A DNA stretch of 64,000 bases from Stenotrophomonas sp. SY1 (GCF_021202945.1 NZ_JAJOYR010000001.1:2399543-2463542); one strand, 5' to 3'. Shown: positions 36,665 to 46,344, counted from the stretch's first letter. Notes: generated by a model not told the origin, from the letters alone. Made by a program: numbers and translations.

Positions 36665-37045
36665 ATGAGCAAGCTCACCGTATTGCTGGTCGATGACCAC
36701 GAAGGTTTCATCAACGCCGCCATGCGCCACTTCCGCAAGGTCGACTGGCTGCAGGTGGTCGGTAGCGCCGCCAACGGACTGGAGGCGATCGAACGCTCCG
36801 AAACGCTGCGCCCGCGGGTGGTGTTGATGGACCTGGCCATGCCGGAAATGGGTGGCCTGCAGGCCACCCGCCTGATCAAGACCCAGGACGACGCACCGTA
36901 CGTGGTGATTGCAAGCCACTTCGACGATTCCGAACACCGCGAGCACGCACTGCGTGCCGGCGCTGACAATTTTGTCAGCAAGTTGTCCTACATCCAGGAA
37001 GTCATGCCGATCCTGGAGGCGCTCAAGGAGCCCAGCCATGAGTGA
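36665..37045 (+). CDS. Single-domain response regulator between rpoN and fleQ
   Basis: A 126-residue receiver with no output domain. LLVDDHEGF, acceptor D56 (VVLMDLAMPEMGG) and K104 (FVSKLS) are intact. Close in type to NarL receivers but truncated after the receiver. Its last eight bases overlap the fleQ start, so the two are translated together. It could modulate FleQ or RpoN activity; no direct evidence. Confidence 0.85.
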   Translation: MSKLTVLLVDDHEGFINAAMRHFRKVDWLQVVGSAANGLEAIERSETLRPRVVLMDLAMPEMGGLQATRLIKTQDDAPYVVIASHFDDSEHREHALRAGADNFVSKLSYIQEVMPILEALKEPSHE

Positions 37046-38504
37046 GTCACGCATTCTGGTCATCGACGCGGACGCGGTCCGCGCCGAACGCACCATCGCC
37101 CTGCTCGAGTTCATGGATTTCACCCCGCGCTGGGTCAGTGACGCGCAGGACATCGACGTGCGCCGCCACCGTGGCAACGACTGGATGGCCATCGTGGTGG
37201 GTGCGCTGGAAGATGCCGATCGCGCCGCCGGGTTCTTCACCTGGCTGGCCGGTACCAGCCTGCCGCCGCCGATCCTGCTGGCTGAAAGCGACCCGCTGGC
37301 GTTCTCACGCCACTACGGCCTGCATGAAGCCAATGTCTGGCCGCTGGAGCAGCCGATGCGTCACGCGCAGGTGGAAGCCCTGCTGCGCCGTGCCAGCCTC
37401 AAGTGCCTGGATGCCGAACACCAGGCCGGTAGCGCCGACGACAATGGTCCGACCGGCAGCAGCCCGGCGGTCACCGAGCTGCGCCAGCTGATCGAGCAGG
37501 TCGCCAACTTCGACACCACGGTACTGGTGCTGGGCGAATCGGGCACCGGCAAGGAAGTGGTGTCGCGCTCCATCCACCAGCGCTCGCCGCGTCGTGATGG
37601 GCCGTTCGTGGCGATCAACTGCGGCGCCATTCCACCGGACCTGCTGGAAAGCGAACTGTTCGGCCACGAGAAGGGTGCCTTCACCGGCGCACTGAGTGCA
37701 CGCAAGGGCCGTTTCGAGATGGCCGAAGGCGGCACCCTGCTGCTGGACGAGATCGGCGACATGAGCCTGCCGATGCAGGTCAAGCTGCTGCGCGTGTTGC
37801 AGGAGCGCAGTTTCGAGCGCGTCGGCGGCAACCAGACCATCCGCTGCAACGTGCGCGTCATCGCCGCCACCCACCGCGACCTGGAAACGCGCATTGCCGA
37901 GGGCAAGTTCCGGGAGGATCTGTTCTACCGGCTCAACGTGTTCCCGATCGACGTGCCGGCGCTGCGCGAGCGCACCGACGACATCCCGGCGCTGGTGGAA
38001 ACCATCGCCACGCAGCTGTCACGCACCGGTCGCGGCGAAGTGCGCTTCACCAGCGAAGCATTGCAGGCCCTGGCCAGCTACCCGTGGCCGGGCAATGTGC
38101 GCGAATTGACCAACCTGGTCGAACGCCTGGCGGTGCTGCACCCGGGCGGCCAGGTCCGCGTGCAGGACCTGCCCAGCCGCTACCGTGGCGACCACGCCGT
38201 AACGGCGCAGGCCGAACAGGAGCGCCCCGCCTTGGCACGCATGATTGCCGACAGTGCAGCCCCGGTGGCAGCAGCACAGGCCGCTGGTGCAACGGGCAAT
38301 GCTTCCACGAACCTGCCCAGCGAAGGTCTGGACCTGCGCGATCACATGGCCGGCATCGAACTGACCCTGATCAACGAAGCGTTGGAGCGCACCCAGGGCG
38401 TGGTCGCACATGCGGCGCAACTGCTTGGCCTGCGTCGCACCACGCTGGTGGAAAAGCTGCGCAAGTACGGGATTGAGCGCGAGCAGATTGAAGCGATTGG
38501 TTGA
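37038..38504 (+). CDS. fleQ: Flagellar master regulator FleQ (sigma-54 activator)
   Basis: A 488-residue protein. The N-terminal domain (1-115) resembles a receiver but lacks a phosphoacceptor. The AAA+ domain at about 145-385 has Walker A GESGTGKE (166-173), the GAFTGA loop (near 212) and Walker B GGTLLLDEIGDM. The Fis-type helix-turn-helix is at 440-485 (GVVAHAAQLLGLRRTTLVEK). FleQ drives sigma-54 flagellar promoters and in Pseudomonas binds cyclic di-GMP and FlhG/FleN. It is encoded right behind rpoN. A likely terminator lies at 38604. Confidence 0.93.
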   Translation: MSESRILVIDADAVRAERTIALLEFMDFTPRWVSDAQDIDVRRHRGNDWMAIVVGALEDADRAAGFFTWLAGTSLPPPILLAESDPLAFSRHYGLHEANVWPLEQPMRHAQVEALLRRASLKCLDAEHQAGSADDNGPTGSSPAVTELRQLIEQVANFDTTVLVLGESGTGKEVVSRSIHQRSPRRDGPFVAINCGAIPPDLLESELFGHEKGAFTGALSARKGRFEMAEGGTLLLDEIGDMSLPMQVKLLRVLQERSFERVGGNQTIRCNVRVIAATHRDLETRIAEGKFREDLFYRLNVFPIDVPALRERTDDIPALVETIATQLSRTGRGEVRFTSEALQALASYPWPGNVRELTNLVERLAVLHPGGQVRVQDLPSRYRGDHAVTAQAEQERPALARMIADSAAPVAAAQAAGATGNASTNLPSEGLDLRDHMAGIELTLINEALERTQGVVAHAAQLLGLRRTTLVEKLRKYGIEREQIEAIG

Positions 38505-39026
38505 AGTGGCCGGCCCGTTGGGTTTCGGGCGGGGCTGAAGCCTCCCTTTCCAACCCTCCCGTTCGCCTACAGCGACAGGGAGGGCGCTGAGAAACGACAT
38601 CTCAAGCCGGCACCGTTCTGGGGCCGGCTTTCCTGTTTCCGGGCACTGCGGGCACTTCGAGCGGTGCTTTGCCTTTTGGCTTTCCCAAGCGCGAAGGGCG
38701 TCAAATGGATCGCTTGCGCGCCACTTGCGTGCGATCCGATGACGCCCGAAACGTATGTCGAAATAACGCATGTTTCCGGCAACAGTCTCCGGCCGTTGCC
38801 CGGCGTGCGACTGCATGCATCTGCGCGGACGGAAGGTCCACGCGCTTCGCCGCTGATACCGCTGCCGCGCAAGCGCCACGCATCCCCATGCCACCCAGCA
38901 ACACCGCCCGGCCCTGCAAGCCCTCCATCCCATCCTCCATCGCCGCGCCACCGCCATAAACCCGGCGCAACGCCGGAATACAGGCAGCCCTGACGCACCA
39001 GTGACAGGCAAACGTCTTCACATCTG
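38505..39026. other. Gene-free region between fleQ and fliE
   Basis: No convincing gene in about 520 bases. It holds a candidate terminator (38604-38638) and an imperfect hairpin around GGATCGC...GCGATCC near 38708-38738. Codon bias in its frames is unlike genes here. Its right end runs into the fliE sigma-54 promoter. FleQ-binding sites could lie here but I cannot define one. Confidence 0.5.
38604..38638 (+). terminator. Candidate terminator downstream of fleQ
   Basis: An 8-bp stem (AAGCCGGC with GCCGGCTT), an 11-base loop and a T-rich tail, 100 bases after the stop of fleQ. Confidence 0.6.
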
Positions 39027-39042
39027 TGGCACGGCACTTGCA
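39027..39042 (+). promoter_or_regulatory. Sigma-54 promoter of fliE
   Basis: TGGCACGGCACTTGCA is a perfect -24/-12 element; the start should fall near 39053, about 29 bases before fliE. Confidence 0.92.
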
Positions 39043-39081
39043 CTGCTGACAGACGAAAACGCTCCCTTCGGAATCCCCCTG

Positions 39082-39438
39082 ATGTCGCACTCCATCACCT
39101 CCGTGCTTTCCCAGATCCGCAGCCTGCAGAACCAGGTTGGCCAGGCCGCGCCCAACGGCGACCTGCCGCGGAGCAATGCGATCCAGGGATTGACCGAAGG
39201 CAACGCCGTCACCGGCCCCAGCTTCAGCCAGACATTGCAGACCGCGCTCAAGGGTGTGAACGAAGCCCAGCAGAAATCCGGCCAGCTGGCCGCCGCCTTC
39301 GAGCGCGGTGAAGCCGGTGCCGACCTTGCCAAGGTGATGGTGGCTTCGCAGCAATCGCAGATCGCCTTCCGCGCCACCGTGGAAGTCCGCAACCGTCTCG
39401 TCCAGGCTTACCAGGACGTGATGAACATGCCGCTGTAA
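39082..39438 (+). CDS. fliE: Flagellar hook-basal body protein FliE
   Basis: A 118-residue protein that joins the MS ring to the rod. The C-terminus AKVMVASQQSQIAFRATVEV, then RNRLVQAYQDVMNMPL, is the FliE signature. The start at 39082 lies 40 bases after the sigma-54 promoter; the longer frame from 39001 would begin before it and is rejected. First gene of fliEFGHIJK. Confidence 0.95.
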   Translation: MSHSITSVLSQIRSLQNQVGQAAPNGDLPRSNAIQGLTEGNAVTGPSFSQTLQTALKGVNEAQQKSGQLAAAFERGEAGADLAKVMVASQQSQIAFRATVEVRNRLVQAYQDVMNMPL

Positions 39439-39450
39439 GGAATACTCCGC

Positions 39451-41100
39451 ATGGCTTTGTCACTGACCAAAGATTCATTGAACACCCAGCAGGCCGGTGC
39501 CTGGTTCGACCGCCTGCAGAGCCTGCAGATCACCCGTCGGCTGGGCTTGATGGCGATGATCGCCGTTGCCGTGGCAGCGGGCCTGTTCGTGTTCTTCTGG
39601 TCGCAGAAGCCGCAGCTGGTTCCGCTGTATACCGGCCTGGACCAGAAGGCCACCGCCGAGGCCACCGACCTGCTGCGCGCGGCACAGATCCCGTTTGAAA
39701 TGAACGCCGCCACCGGCGCGATCAGCGTGCCGGAAAAGAACATCCACGATGCCCGCCTCAAACTGGCCGGCTCCGGCCTGACCGACAGCGGCCGGCTCGG
39801 CTTCGAAATGATGGAGCGCGACCCCGGCTTCGGCGTCAGCCAGTTCGTCGAAACCGCCCGCTACCAGCACGCACTGGAAACCGAGCTGGTGCGCACCATC
39901 ACCAGCCTGCGTCCGGTACGCGATGCGCGCGTGCACCTGGCCATTCCCAAGCCCAGCGCTTTCACCCGCCAGCGTGACGTGGCCAGCGCCTCGGTGGTGC
40001 TGGAACTGCGTGGCGGCCAGCAGCTGGAACGCAACCAGGTGGACGCCATCGTGCACATGGTCGCCTCCAGCATTCCGGACCTGGCACCGGAGCGCGTGAC
40101 CGTTGTCGACCAGAGCGGGCGCATGCTCACCATCGCCGACCCGAACAGCGAGGCCGCGCTCAACGCCGCCCAGTTCGACCAGGTCCGCCGCCTCGAAGGC
40201 TCGTACAACCAGCGCATCCGCGAACTGCTCGAACCGATGACCGGCGCCGGCCGGGTCAATCCCGAAGTCAGCGTGGACATGGATTTCTCGGTCACCGAAG
40301 AAGCGCGCGAGCTGTACAACGCCGAACCGCAGAAGGTGCGCAGCGAGCAGATCAGCGAGAACACCAGCGCCGTCGTCGGCCCGCAGGGCATTCCGGGCGC
40401 CACCAGCAACACGCCGCCGGGCGCCGCTGCTGCGCCGGCTCCGACGACCGCTGCAGCCCCCACCGAAACCTCCAAGAACGCCACCCGCAACTACGAACTG
40501 GACCGCACGTTGCAGCACACCCGGCAGCCGCCAGGCCGCGTGCAGCGCGTCTCGGTCGCGGTGCTGGTGGATCATGTGCCGCGTGCCGGCAGCAACGGCA
40601 AGGTCAGCGACCAGCCGCTCAGTGCCGCCGAGCTGACCCGCGTCGAAGCGCTGGTCAAGCAGGCGGTCGGCTTCAATGCCGAGCGCGGCGACACCGTGTC
40701 GGTGATGAATGCCCCGTTCGTGCGCGAAGCGGTGCCGGTGGAAGCTCCCAACTGGTGGGAGAACCCACAGCTGCGCGATGCGCTGCGCCTGGTGCTGGGT
40801 GCGGTAGTGGTGCTGGCGCTGCTGTTCGGCGTGCTGCGTCCGGCCCTGCGCCAGATTGCCGGGCCGCCCAAGGCCCTGCCCGACCCCAACAGCGATCCAT
40901 TGAGCGCCGATGTGCAGGTGCTTGATGACGGCGTAACCATGCCGGCGCTGGCTGCCGATCATCTGCAGCTGGACAAGTCCGCCCAGCTCGCGCTGCCGGT
41001 GGATGCCTATGAAGAACGTCTGCGCATGGCGCGCGAGGCGGTCAAAACCGATTCCAAACGCGTCGCCCAGGTGGTGAAGGGTTGGGTGGCAAATGACTGA
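39451..41100 (+). CDS. fliF: Flagellar MS-ring protein FliF
   Basis: A 549-residue ring protein. A first membrane segment at about 31-49 (LGLMAMIAVAVAAGLFVFFW), ring-building motifs in the periplasmic part (YQHALETELVRTI), a long Ala/Pro-rich insert at about 310-340, and a second membrane segment at about 445-463 (LVLGAVVVLALLFGVLR). The C-terminal tail binds FliG. Its stop overlaps the fliG start by eight bases. Confidence 0.97.
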   Translation: MALSLTKDSLNTQQAGAWFDRLQSLQITRRLGLMAMIAVAVAAGLFVFFWSQKPQLVPLYTGLDQKATAEATDLLRAAQIPFEMNAATGAISVPEKNIHDARLKLAGSGLTDSGRLGFEMMERDPGFGVSQFVETARYQHALETELVRTITSLRPVRDARVHLAIPKPSAFTRQRDVASASVVLELRGGQQLERNQVDAIVHMVASSIPDLAPERVTVVDQSGRMLTIADPNSEAALNAAQFDQVRRLEGSYNQRIRELLEPMTGAGRVNPEVSVDMDFSVTEEARELYNAEPQKVRSEQISENTSAVVGPQGIPGATSNTPPGAAAAPAPTTAAAPTETSKNATRNYELDRTLQHTRQPPGRVQRVSVAVLVDHVPRAGSNGKVSDQPLSAAELTRVEALVKQAVGFNAERGDTVSVMNAPFVREAVPVEAPNWWENPQLRDALRLVLGAVVVLALLFGVLRPALRQIAGPPKALPDPNSDPLSADVQVLDDGVTMPALAADHLQLDKSAQLALPVDAYEERLRMAREAVKTDSKRVAQVVKGWVAND

Positions 41101-42097
41101 TGCAATGCCGATGACCGGCGTGCAGCGCGCTGCCGTGCTGCTGCTTTCGCTGGGCGAAACCGACGCGGCCGACGTACTGCGCCACATGGAGCCCAAGGAG
41201 GTGCAGAAGATCGGCATCGCCATGGCCACGCTCAGCGATGTCACCCGCGAGCAGGTGCAGCAGGTGATGGACGACTTCGGCGCCGAGCTGGGCAACAAGA
41301 CCTCGCTCAGCGTCGGTTCGGACGACTACATCCGCAACATGCTGGTGCAGGCGCTGGGCAACGAGAAAGCCAGCAACCTGATCGACCGCATCCTGCTCGG
41401 CCGCAACACCACCGGCCTGGATGCGCTGAAGTGGATGGACCCGCGTGCGGTGGCCGACCTGGTCCGCAACGAGCATCCGCAGATCATCGCCATCGTCATG
41501 GCCCACCTGGAAACCGACCAGGCCGCCGATGCGCTCAAGCTGCTGCCCGAACGCACCCGCGTGGATGTGCTGCTGCGTATCGCCACGCTGGACGGCATTC
41601 CGCCCAACGCGCTGAACGAACTCAACGAGATCATGGAGCGGCAGTTCGCCGGCAACCAGAACCTGAAGTCGTCCAACATCGGTGGCGTGCAGTGCGCGGC
41701 CAACATCCTCAATTTCATGGACGGCGGCCAGGACCAGGCCATCCTGACCGAGATCGCGCGCATCGACGCGCCGCTGGGCAACCGCATCCAGGACCTGATG
41801 TTCGTGTTCGACGACCTGGTGGACCTGGACGATCGCGAAATGCAGCTGGTGCTGCGCGAAGTCAGCGGCGAACGCCTGGGCCTGGCACTGCGTGGCGCCG
41901 ACATCAAGGTGCGCGACAAGATCACCCGCAACATGTCCCAGCGCGCCGCCGAGATCCTGCTCGAAGACATGGAAGCTCGCGGCCCGGTGCGGCTGTCCGA
42001 CGTGGAAGCGGCGCAGCGCGAAATCCTGGCCATCGTCAAACGCATGGCAGATGAAGGCACCGTCACCGTCGGTGGCAGCGCCGAGGCGATGCTATGA
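41093..42097 (+). CDS. fliG: Flagellar motor switch protein FliG
   Basis: A 334-residue rotor protein. LLSLGETDAADVLRHMEPKE opens, the middle domain has EHPQIIAIVMAHLE, and the C-terminal torque domain has MFVFDDLVDLDDREMQLVLR. Charged residues that face the stator are kept. Part of fliEFGHIJK with overlapping stops and starts. Confidence 0.97.
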   Translation: MTDAMPMTGVQRAAVLLLSLGETDAADVLRHMEPKEVQKIGIAMATLSDVTREQVQQVMDDFGAELGNKTSLSVGSDDYIRNMLVQALGNEKASNLIDRILLGRNTTGLDALKWMDPRAVADLVRNEHPQIIAIVMAHLETDQAADALKLLPERTRVDVLLRIATLDGIPPNALNELNEIMERQFAGNQNLKSSNIGGVQCAANILNFMDGGQDQAILTEIARIDAPLGNRIQDLMFVFDDLVDLDDREMQLVLREVSGERLGLALRGADIKVRDKITRNMSQRAAEILLEDMEARGPVRLSDVEAAQREILAIVKRMADEGTVTVGGSAEAML

Positions 42098-42744
42098 GCA
42101 CTGTTGTGCGCTGGCATGCGCCGGACCTGAATGTCCCGCTCGCCCCGCCGACGCCGGCCGAACCTGCGCTGGAACTGATCGAGACCATACGCGCAGCGCC
42201 TGCCGAGCCGGCAGCGCCGCCCATCCAGTTGCCGACACTGGAAGAAGTACAGGCCATCCGCGATGCCGCGCAGGAAGAAGGTTTCCAGCAAGGCCACGTC
42301 GAAGGCTATGCGCAGGGTCAGAACGAAGTCCGCCGGCTGGTCGCACAGATCGAAGGCATCCTCGACAACTTCAGCCGTCCGCTGGGCCGGCTCGAGAACG
42401 AAGTTGTCGGAGCCCTGGGTGATCTGTCGGTGCGCATCGCCGGGGCTCTGATCGGTCGCGCCTACGAGTCCGACCCTGAGCTGCTGGTGGCCCTGGTCCA
42501 CGACGCACTGGACACTGTCAGCGGCACCAGCCGCGACGTGGAAGTGCGGCTGCACCCGGATGACATCGCCGCCATCAGCACCCTGCTCTCCCTGCCCGAA
42601 GGCCAGCGCCTGGTGCCCGACGTCAACCTCAGCCGTGGCGACCTGCGCGTGCATGCCGAGTCGGTACGCATCGATGGCACGCTCGACGCGCGCCTGCGCG
42701 CTGCGCTCAGCACCGTGCTGCGCCGCGTGGGAGCCGGCCAATGA
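42094..42744 (+). CDS. fliH: Flagellar assembly protein FliH
   Basis: A 216-residue regulator of the export ATPase. It has an EGYAQGQNEV-type repeat region (QGHVEGYAQGQNEVRRLVAQ) and a C-terminal vacuolar-type stator-like domain (LHPDDIAAI). It binds FliI and FliN. The start overlaps the fliG stop as ATGA. Confidence 0.93.
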   Translation: MSTVVRWHAPDLNVPLAPPTPAEPALELIETIRAAPAEPAAPPIQLPTLEEVQAIRDAAQEEGFQQGHVEGYAQGQNEVRRLVAQIEGILDNFSRPLGRLENEVVGALGDLSVRIAGALIGRAYESDPELLVALVHDALDTVSGTSRDVEVRLHPDDIAAISTLLSLPEGQRLVPDVNLSRGDLRVHAESVRIDGTLDARLRAALSTVLRRVGAGQ

Positions 42745-44120
42745 GCGCCTCACCGGCTCCGGCCGAATGGGCTGCCGCGCGCGACCTGCGCCTGGCAGCC
42801 CGGCTCAATGGCATTTCGCTGGATGCCGCCGCCGGCCATGGCTTGGTCCGTGAAGGCATCCTGCGCCGCGCGGTCGGCCTGACCCTGGAAGCGGTGGGCT
42901 GCGACGCGCCGATGGGCGCCACCTGCAAGGTCGAGATCATCGACGGCGGATGGGTGGATGCCGAAGTGGTCGGCTTCTCCGGCGACCGCACCTATCTGAT
43001 GCCCAGCGCCGAACTGCATGGCCTGCTGCCCAATGCCCGCGTCGTGCCGTCGTACAAGCGCGGTGGCGTGGAAGTGGGCGAAGGCCTGCTTGGCCGCGTC
43101 ATCGACAGCGACGGCCTGCCGCTGGACGGCAAGGGCCCGATCCGCGCCGAAGGCACGGTCGGCATGGCCGGCGTGGCGATCAATCCCTTGGCCCGCGAGC
43201 CCATCATCCAGCCGCTGGACGTGGGCGTGCGCGCGATCAACGCGCTGCTGCCGATCGGCCGTGGCCAGCGTGTCGGCCTGTTCGCCGGCTCCGGTGTCGG
43301 TAAATCGACGCTGCTGGGCATGATGACCCGCTACACCGCCGCTGACGTGATCGTGGTCGGGTTGATCGGCGAACGTGGCCGCGAAGTCCGCGACTTCGTC
43401 GAAACCACGCTGGGTGAGGAAGGCCTGCGCCGCGCAGTGGTGGTCGCCAGCCCCGCCGACCGGCCGCCGCTGGCGCGCCTGCACGGCGCCTACCGCGCCA
43501 CCGCCATCGCCGAATGGTTCCGCGACCAGGGCTTGAACGTGCTGTTGCTGATGGATTCGCTGACCCGCTTCGCGCAGGCACAGCGTGAGATCGGCCTTTC
43601 CGTGGGCGAACCGCCGACCACCCGCGGTTACCCGCCATCGGTGTTCGCCAAGCTGCCCGCGTTGGTGGAACGTGCTGGCAACGGCGCCAAGGGGCGCGGA
43701 TCGATCACCGCCTTCTACACCGTATTGACCGAAGGCGACGATCCGCAGGACCCGATCGCCGATGCGGCCCGCGCCATCCTCGACGGCCACATCCTGCTGT
43801 CCCGTCGCGTTGCTGACAGCGGCCTGTACCCGGCCATCGATGTGGAATCCTCGGTCAGCCGCGTGGTCCAGGACATTGCCGACGATATCTGGCGCGCGCG
43901 CATCCGCAAGCTCAAGCGGCTGGTGTCGGCCTACACGGCAAACCGCGACCTGATCGCCATCGGCGCCTATCAGCGCGGCAACGATCCGGTCACCGACGAA
44001 GCCCTGGACCGCTGGCCGGAAATCATGGAATTCCTGGGCCAGGACGTGCACGCCGCCGCCGACCTGGGCCACAGCCTCAACGCATTGCAACAACTGGTAG
44101 ACAGCGAGAAACCCGCATGA
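42741..44120 (+). CDS. fliI: Flagellum-specific ATPase FliI
   Basis: A 459-residue F1-beta-like ATPase. The P-loop GLFAGSGVGKST is at about 178-189, the Walker B region is VLLLMDSLTRFAQAQREIGL, and the export-ATPase signature GEPPTTRGYPPSVF follows. It energises the opening of the export gate. ATGA overlaps on both sides with fliH and fliJ. Confidence 0.97.
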   Translation: MSASPAPAEWAAARDLRLAARLNGISLDAAAGHGLVREGILRRAVGLTLEAVGCDAPMGATCKVEIIDGGWVDAEVVGFSGDRTYLMPSAELHGLLPNARVVPSYKRGGVEVGEGLLGRVIDSDGLPLDGKGPIRAEGTVGMAGVAINPLAREPIIQPLDVGVRAINALLPIGRGQRVGLFAGSGVGKSTLLGMMTRYTAADVIVVGLIGERGREVRDFVETTLGEEGLRRAVVVASPADRPPLARLHGAYRATAIAEWFRDQGLNVLLLMDSLTRFAQAQREIGLSVGEPPTTRGYPPSVFAKLPALVERAGNGAKGRGSITAFYTVLTEGDDPQDPIADAARAILDGHILLSRRVADSGLYPAIDVESSVSRVVQDIADDIWRARIRKLKRLVSAYTANRDLIAIGAYQRGNDPVTDEALDRWPEIMEFLGQDVHAAADLGHSLNALQQLVDSEKPA

Positions 44121-44575
44121 GCCCGTCACGTCGCCTGGACCCATTGCTGCGCCGCGCGCAGGATCGCGAGGACGAAGTCGCCAAGGAACTGGCCGAACGC
44201 CAGAAGGCGCTGGATGTGCATCAGTCGCGCCTGGCCGAACTGCGCCAGTACGCCGACGAGTACGCCAGCGCCCAGCTGGCCACCACCAGCACCGCCCAGC
44301 TGATGAACCGCCGGGCCTTCCTCGACCGCCTGGACAATGCCGTGCAGGCGCAGAGCAAGACCGTGGACAACAACCGCGAGCGCGTGGATGCCGAACGCGC
44401 GCGCCTGCTGCTGGCCAGCCGCGACAAGCAGGTGCTCGAACAGCTGGCAGCCAGCTACCGCGCGCAGGAAAAGCAGGTCGAGAACCGCCGTGACCAGCGC
44501 GAGATGGATGACCTTGGCGCGCGCCGCGCACGCCTGTCCAAGCTCGAAGGCGAAGGTGAAGGGGAAGACGCATGA
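44117..44575 (+). CDS. fliJ: Flagellar export protein FliJ
   Basis: A 152-residue coiled-coil protein, very charged (LDPLLRRAQDREDEVAKELA ... RRDQREMDDLGARRARLSKL). FliJ is the central stalk of the ATPase ring. Identification is by coiled coil, size and its fixed place between fliI and fliK. Confidence 0.92.
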   Translation: MSPSRRLDPLLRRAQDREDEVAKELAERQKALDVHQSRLAELRQYADEYASAQLATTSTAQLMNRRAFLDRLDNAVQAQSKTVDNNRERVDAERARLLLASRDKQVLEQLAASYRAQEKQVENRRDQREMDDLGARRARLSKLEGEGEGEDA

Positions 44576-45660
44576 ACGTTCTGTCTTCTAATCCCGCTGT
44601 CGGCAGCAATGGCGACGTCACGGCATCTCCGCGCAGCGCCAATGCCAACGGTGGCCCCGACAAGGCTGACGGCAGCGGCTTCGAGGCCATGCTGCAAGGC
44701 AAGTCGGCGCAAGCCAAACCGAAACCGTCCCCTTCGACGACGGGCAGCCGGGAGTCAGCCTCCACCGATGCACCCTGTCGCGAGGACACCAGCGCCTCCG
44801 CCAGCCACGACGCAGACGTTGATACCGAAAACGTCGCGGCCGCCGGGCCTACGGACAAGGCCAAGCCGGAGAGCAGCGAATCCGTCGACGAAGCACCGTG
44901 GCCGCCGCCGGGCCTGTCGGCCTTGTTGCCGCCGCCCGCCGAAACCCCGCCAGCGCCCGCCCCTGCCAGCAACGCGAGCACCTCCTCGGGCACGGCCGCC
45001 ACACCGGCCGCGACGCTGGCTGCCACAACGTCCGGCGTGGCCGGCCTGGCCCAGGCAGCCGCTGCAGGTGAAGCTGCCGAGGAAGTGCTGCCGCCAACGG
45101 CAAGCATCGCCACGGACAAAGTGACTTCGGCGCAACTCGATAGCGATGCTCCCGCACCGACATCGTTCAACGCCTTGCTGCACAGCCAGAGCGCCCAGGA
45201 CCTGCGTGGGCCCGCGCCCACCGCCTCTGCCGATGCGCCGACACCGACGCCCGACCTCAACAGCGGCGACTTTGACGAGGCCATCGGCACCCGCGTCAGC
45301 TGGCTGGCCGAGCAGAAGATTGGTCATGCCCACATCCGCATCACCCCGCACGACCTCGGCCAGGTGGAGGTGAAGCTGCAGCTGGACGGCGAGCGCGTGC
45401 ATGCCAGCTTCACCAGCGCCCACGCCGACGTCCGCCAGGCACTGGAAAACAGCCTGCCGCGACTACGCGAAATGCTGGGCGAACAGGGCCTGCAACTTGC
45501 CCACGCCGACGTGGGCCAGCAGCAGAGCCCGCAGCAGCAGGGCGAAGATCGCCCAACGGGCGCAGGCCACGTCGCCGGCTCCTCCGACGACGGCGCAGAA
45601 CGGGCAGCCACCACCCACCAGACCCTGCGCATGCGCGGCCTCCTGGACGCCTACGCATGA
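44572..45660 (+). CDS. fliK: Flagellar hook-length control protein FliK
   Basis: A 362-residue secreted ruler. The first about 235 residues are low-complexity, rich in Ala, Pro, Ser and Thr. The C-terminal substrate-switch domain at about 240-330 holds IRITPHDLGQVEVKLQLDGE and HADVRQALENSLPRLREMLG. A short tail rich in Gln and Gly follows. Last gene of the fliE operon here, because a RAYT gene and REPs follow. Confidence 0.93.
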   Translation: MNVLSSNPAVGSNGDVTASPRSANANGGPDKADGSGFEAMLQGKSAQAKPKPSPSTTGSRESASTDAPCREDTSASASHDADVDTENVAAAGPTDKAKPESSESVDEAPWPPPGLSALLPPPAETPPAPAPASNASTSSGTAATPAATLAATTSGVAGLAQAAAAGEAAEEVLPPTASIATDKVTSAQLDSDAPAPTSFNALLHSQSAQDLRGPAPTASADAPTPTPDLNSGDFDEAIGTRVSWLAEQKIGHAHIRITPHDLGQVEVKLQLDGERVHASFTSAHADVRQALENSLPRLREMLGEQGLQLAHADVGQQQSPQQQGEDRPTGAGHVAGSSDDGAERAATTHQTLRMRGLLDAYA

Positions 45661-45670
45661 AGTCGGCCCC

Positions 45671-45787
45671 TGTAGGAGCGGCGTGAGCCGCGAAGCAACT
45701 GTTGTCGCAGATCATGTCGAATCCGCAATTGCACAACTCATGTGCCCTTGCCCCATCGTCAGCTTCGCGGCTCACGCCGCTCCTACA
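45671..45787. repeat. REP inverted pair upstream of the RAYT gene
   Basis: Left TGTAGGAGCGGCGTGAGCC... at 45671-45696 and right GCTTCGCGGCTCACGCC... at 45762-45787: the loops are complementary (GTGAG/CTCAC), so the long hairpin is fully paired in the REP parts. It begins 10 bases after the fliK stop. Confidence 0.93.
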
Positions 45788-45858
45788 GATGGGTTTCTGA
45801 CAGCCGCCCGAGCCACCGCTGGACATCCCCAAGCTCGGCCCAACGGCCAAGCTGCGGC

Positions 45859-46329
45859 ATGGCGCCTGCGACGAACAATCCGAACAAAGGTCACCAGGCA
45901 CTGCGGCGGGGGCGGGTATCGCTCGTGGGCCAGGTCTACCTGATCACGTTCAGCACCGAGTGTAGACTTCCAGCCTTTACCGACCCGTTACATGCAGCGG
46001 CCGCATGCCGTGCCATCTGTGACCCTCGGCTGTGGCAGAACGCAGGCCTGCTGACATGGGTTTTGATGCCGGATCACTGGCATGGACTGATTCAACTGGG
46101 ATGCCGAGACGCCCTCGCGGCAACGGTGCGCAACCTGAAATCCAATAGCGCGCGTGTCCTGCCCACAACCGTGACCCGCCCGGTATGGGCACGCGGCTAC
46201 CACGATCGTGCATTGCGCAGGGAGGACTGTCTCAGAGCCGTTTCGCGCTACATCGTCATGAATCCCGTACGTGCCGGTTTGGCTGCCTCCCCGCGCGACT
46301 ATCCGTACTGGAACACCATCTGCCTGTGA
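45859..46329 (+). CDS. REP-associated tyrosine transposase (RAYT)
   Basis: A 156-residue Y1-type HUH protein. The metal site is HWH in LMPDHWHGLIQL at about 71-82. The catalytic tyrosine is in the AVSRYIVMNPVRAGLAAS helix at about 128-145, and GYHDRALRRED lies between. RAYTs cut single strands at REP sequences and are thought to have spread them. The motifs are intact. ATG 45859 is chosen; a longer frame would begin inside the REP pair. Flanked on both sides by REP pairs, it splits the fliK-fliL junction. Its gene is in the same direction as the flagellar genes. Confidence 0.92.
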   Translation: MAPATNNPNKGHQALRRGRVSLVGQVYLITFSTECRLPAFTDPLHAAAACRAICDPRLWQNAGLLTWVLMPDHWHGLIQLGCRDALAATVRNLKSNSARVLPTTVTRPVWARGYHDRALRREDCLRAVSRYIVMNPVRAGLAASPRDYPYWNTICL

Positions 46330-46344
46330 ACCGACCCGCTCCCC

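Noticed and set aside
38700..38745. Imperfect palindrome GGATCGC...GCGATCC before fliE as an operator
   Set aside because: Only seven pairs and no match to a known site that I can verify.
42750..45290. Reverse-strand open frame of 846 codons opposite fliI-fliK
   Set aside because: Shadow of three well-supported genes.
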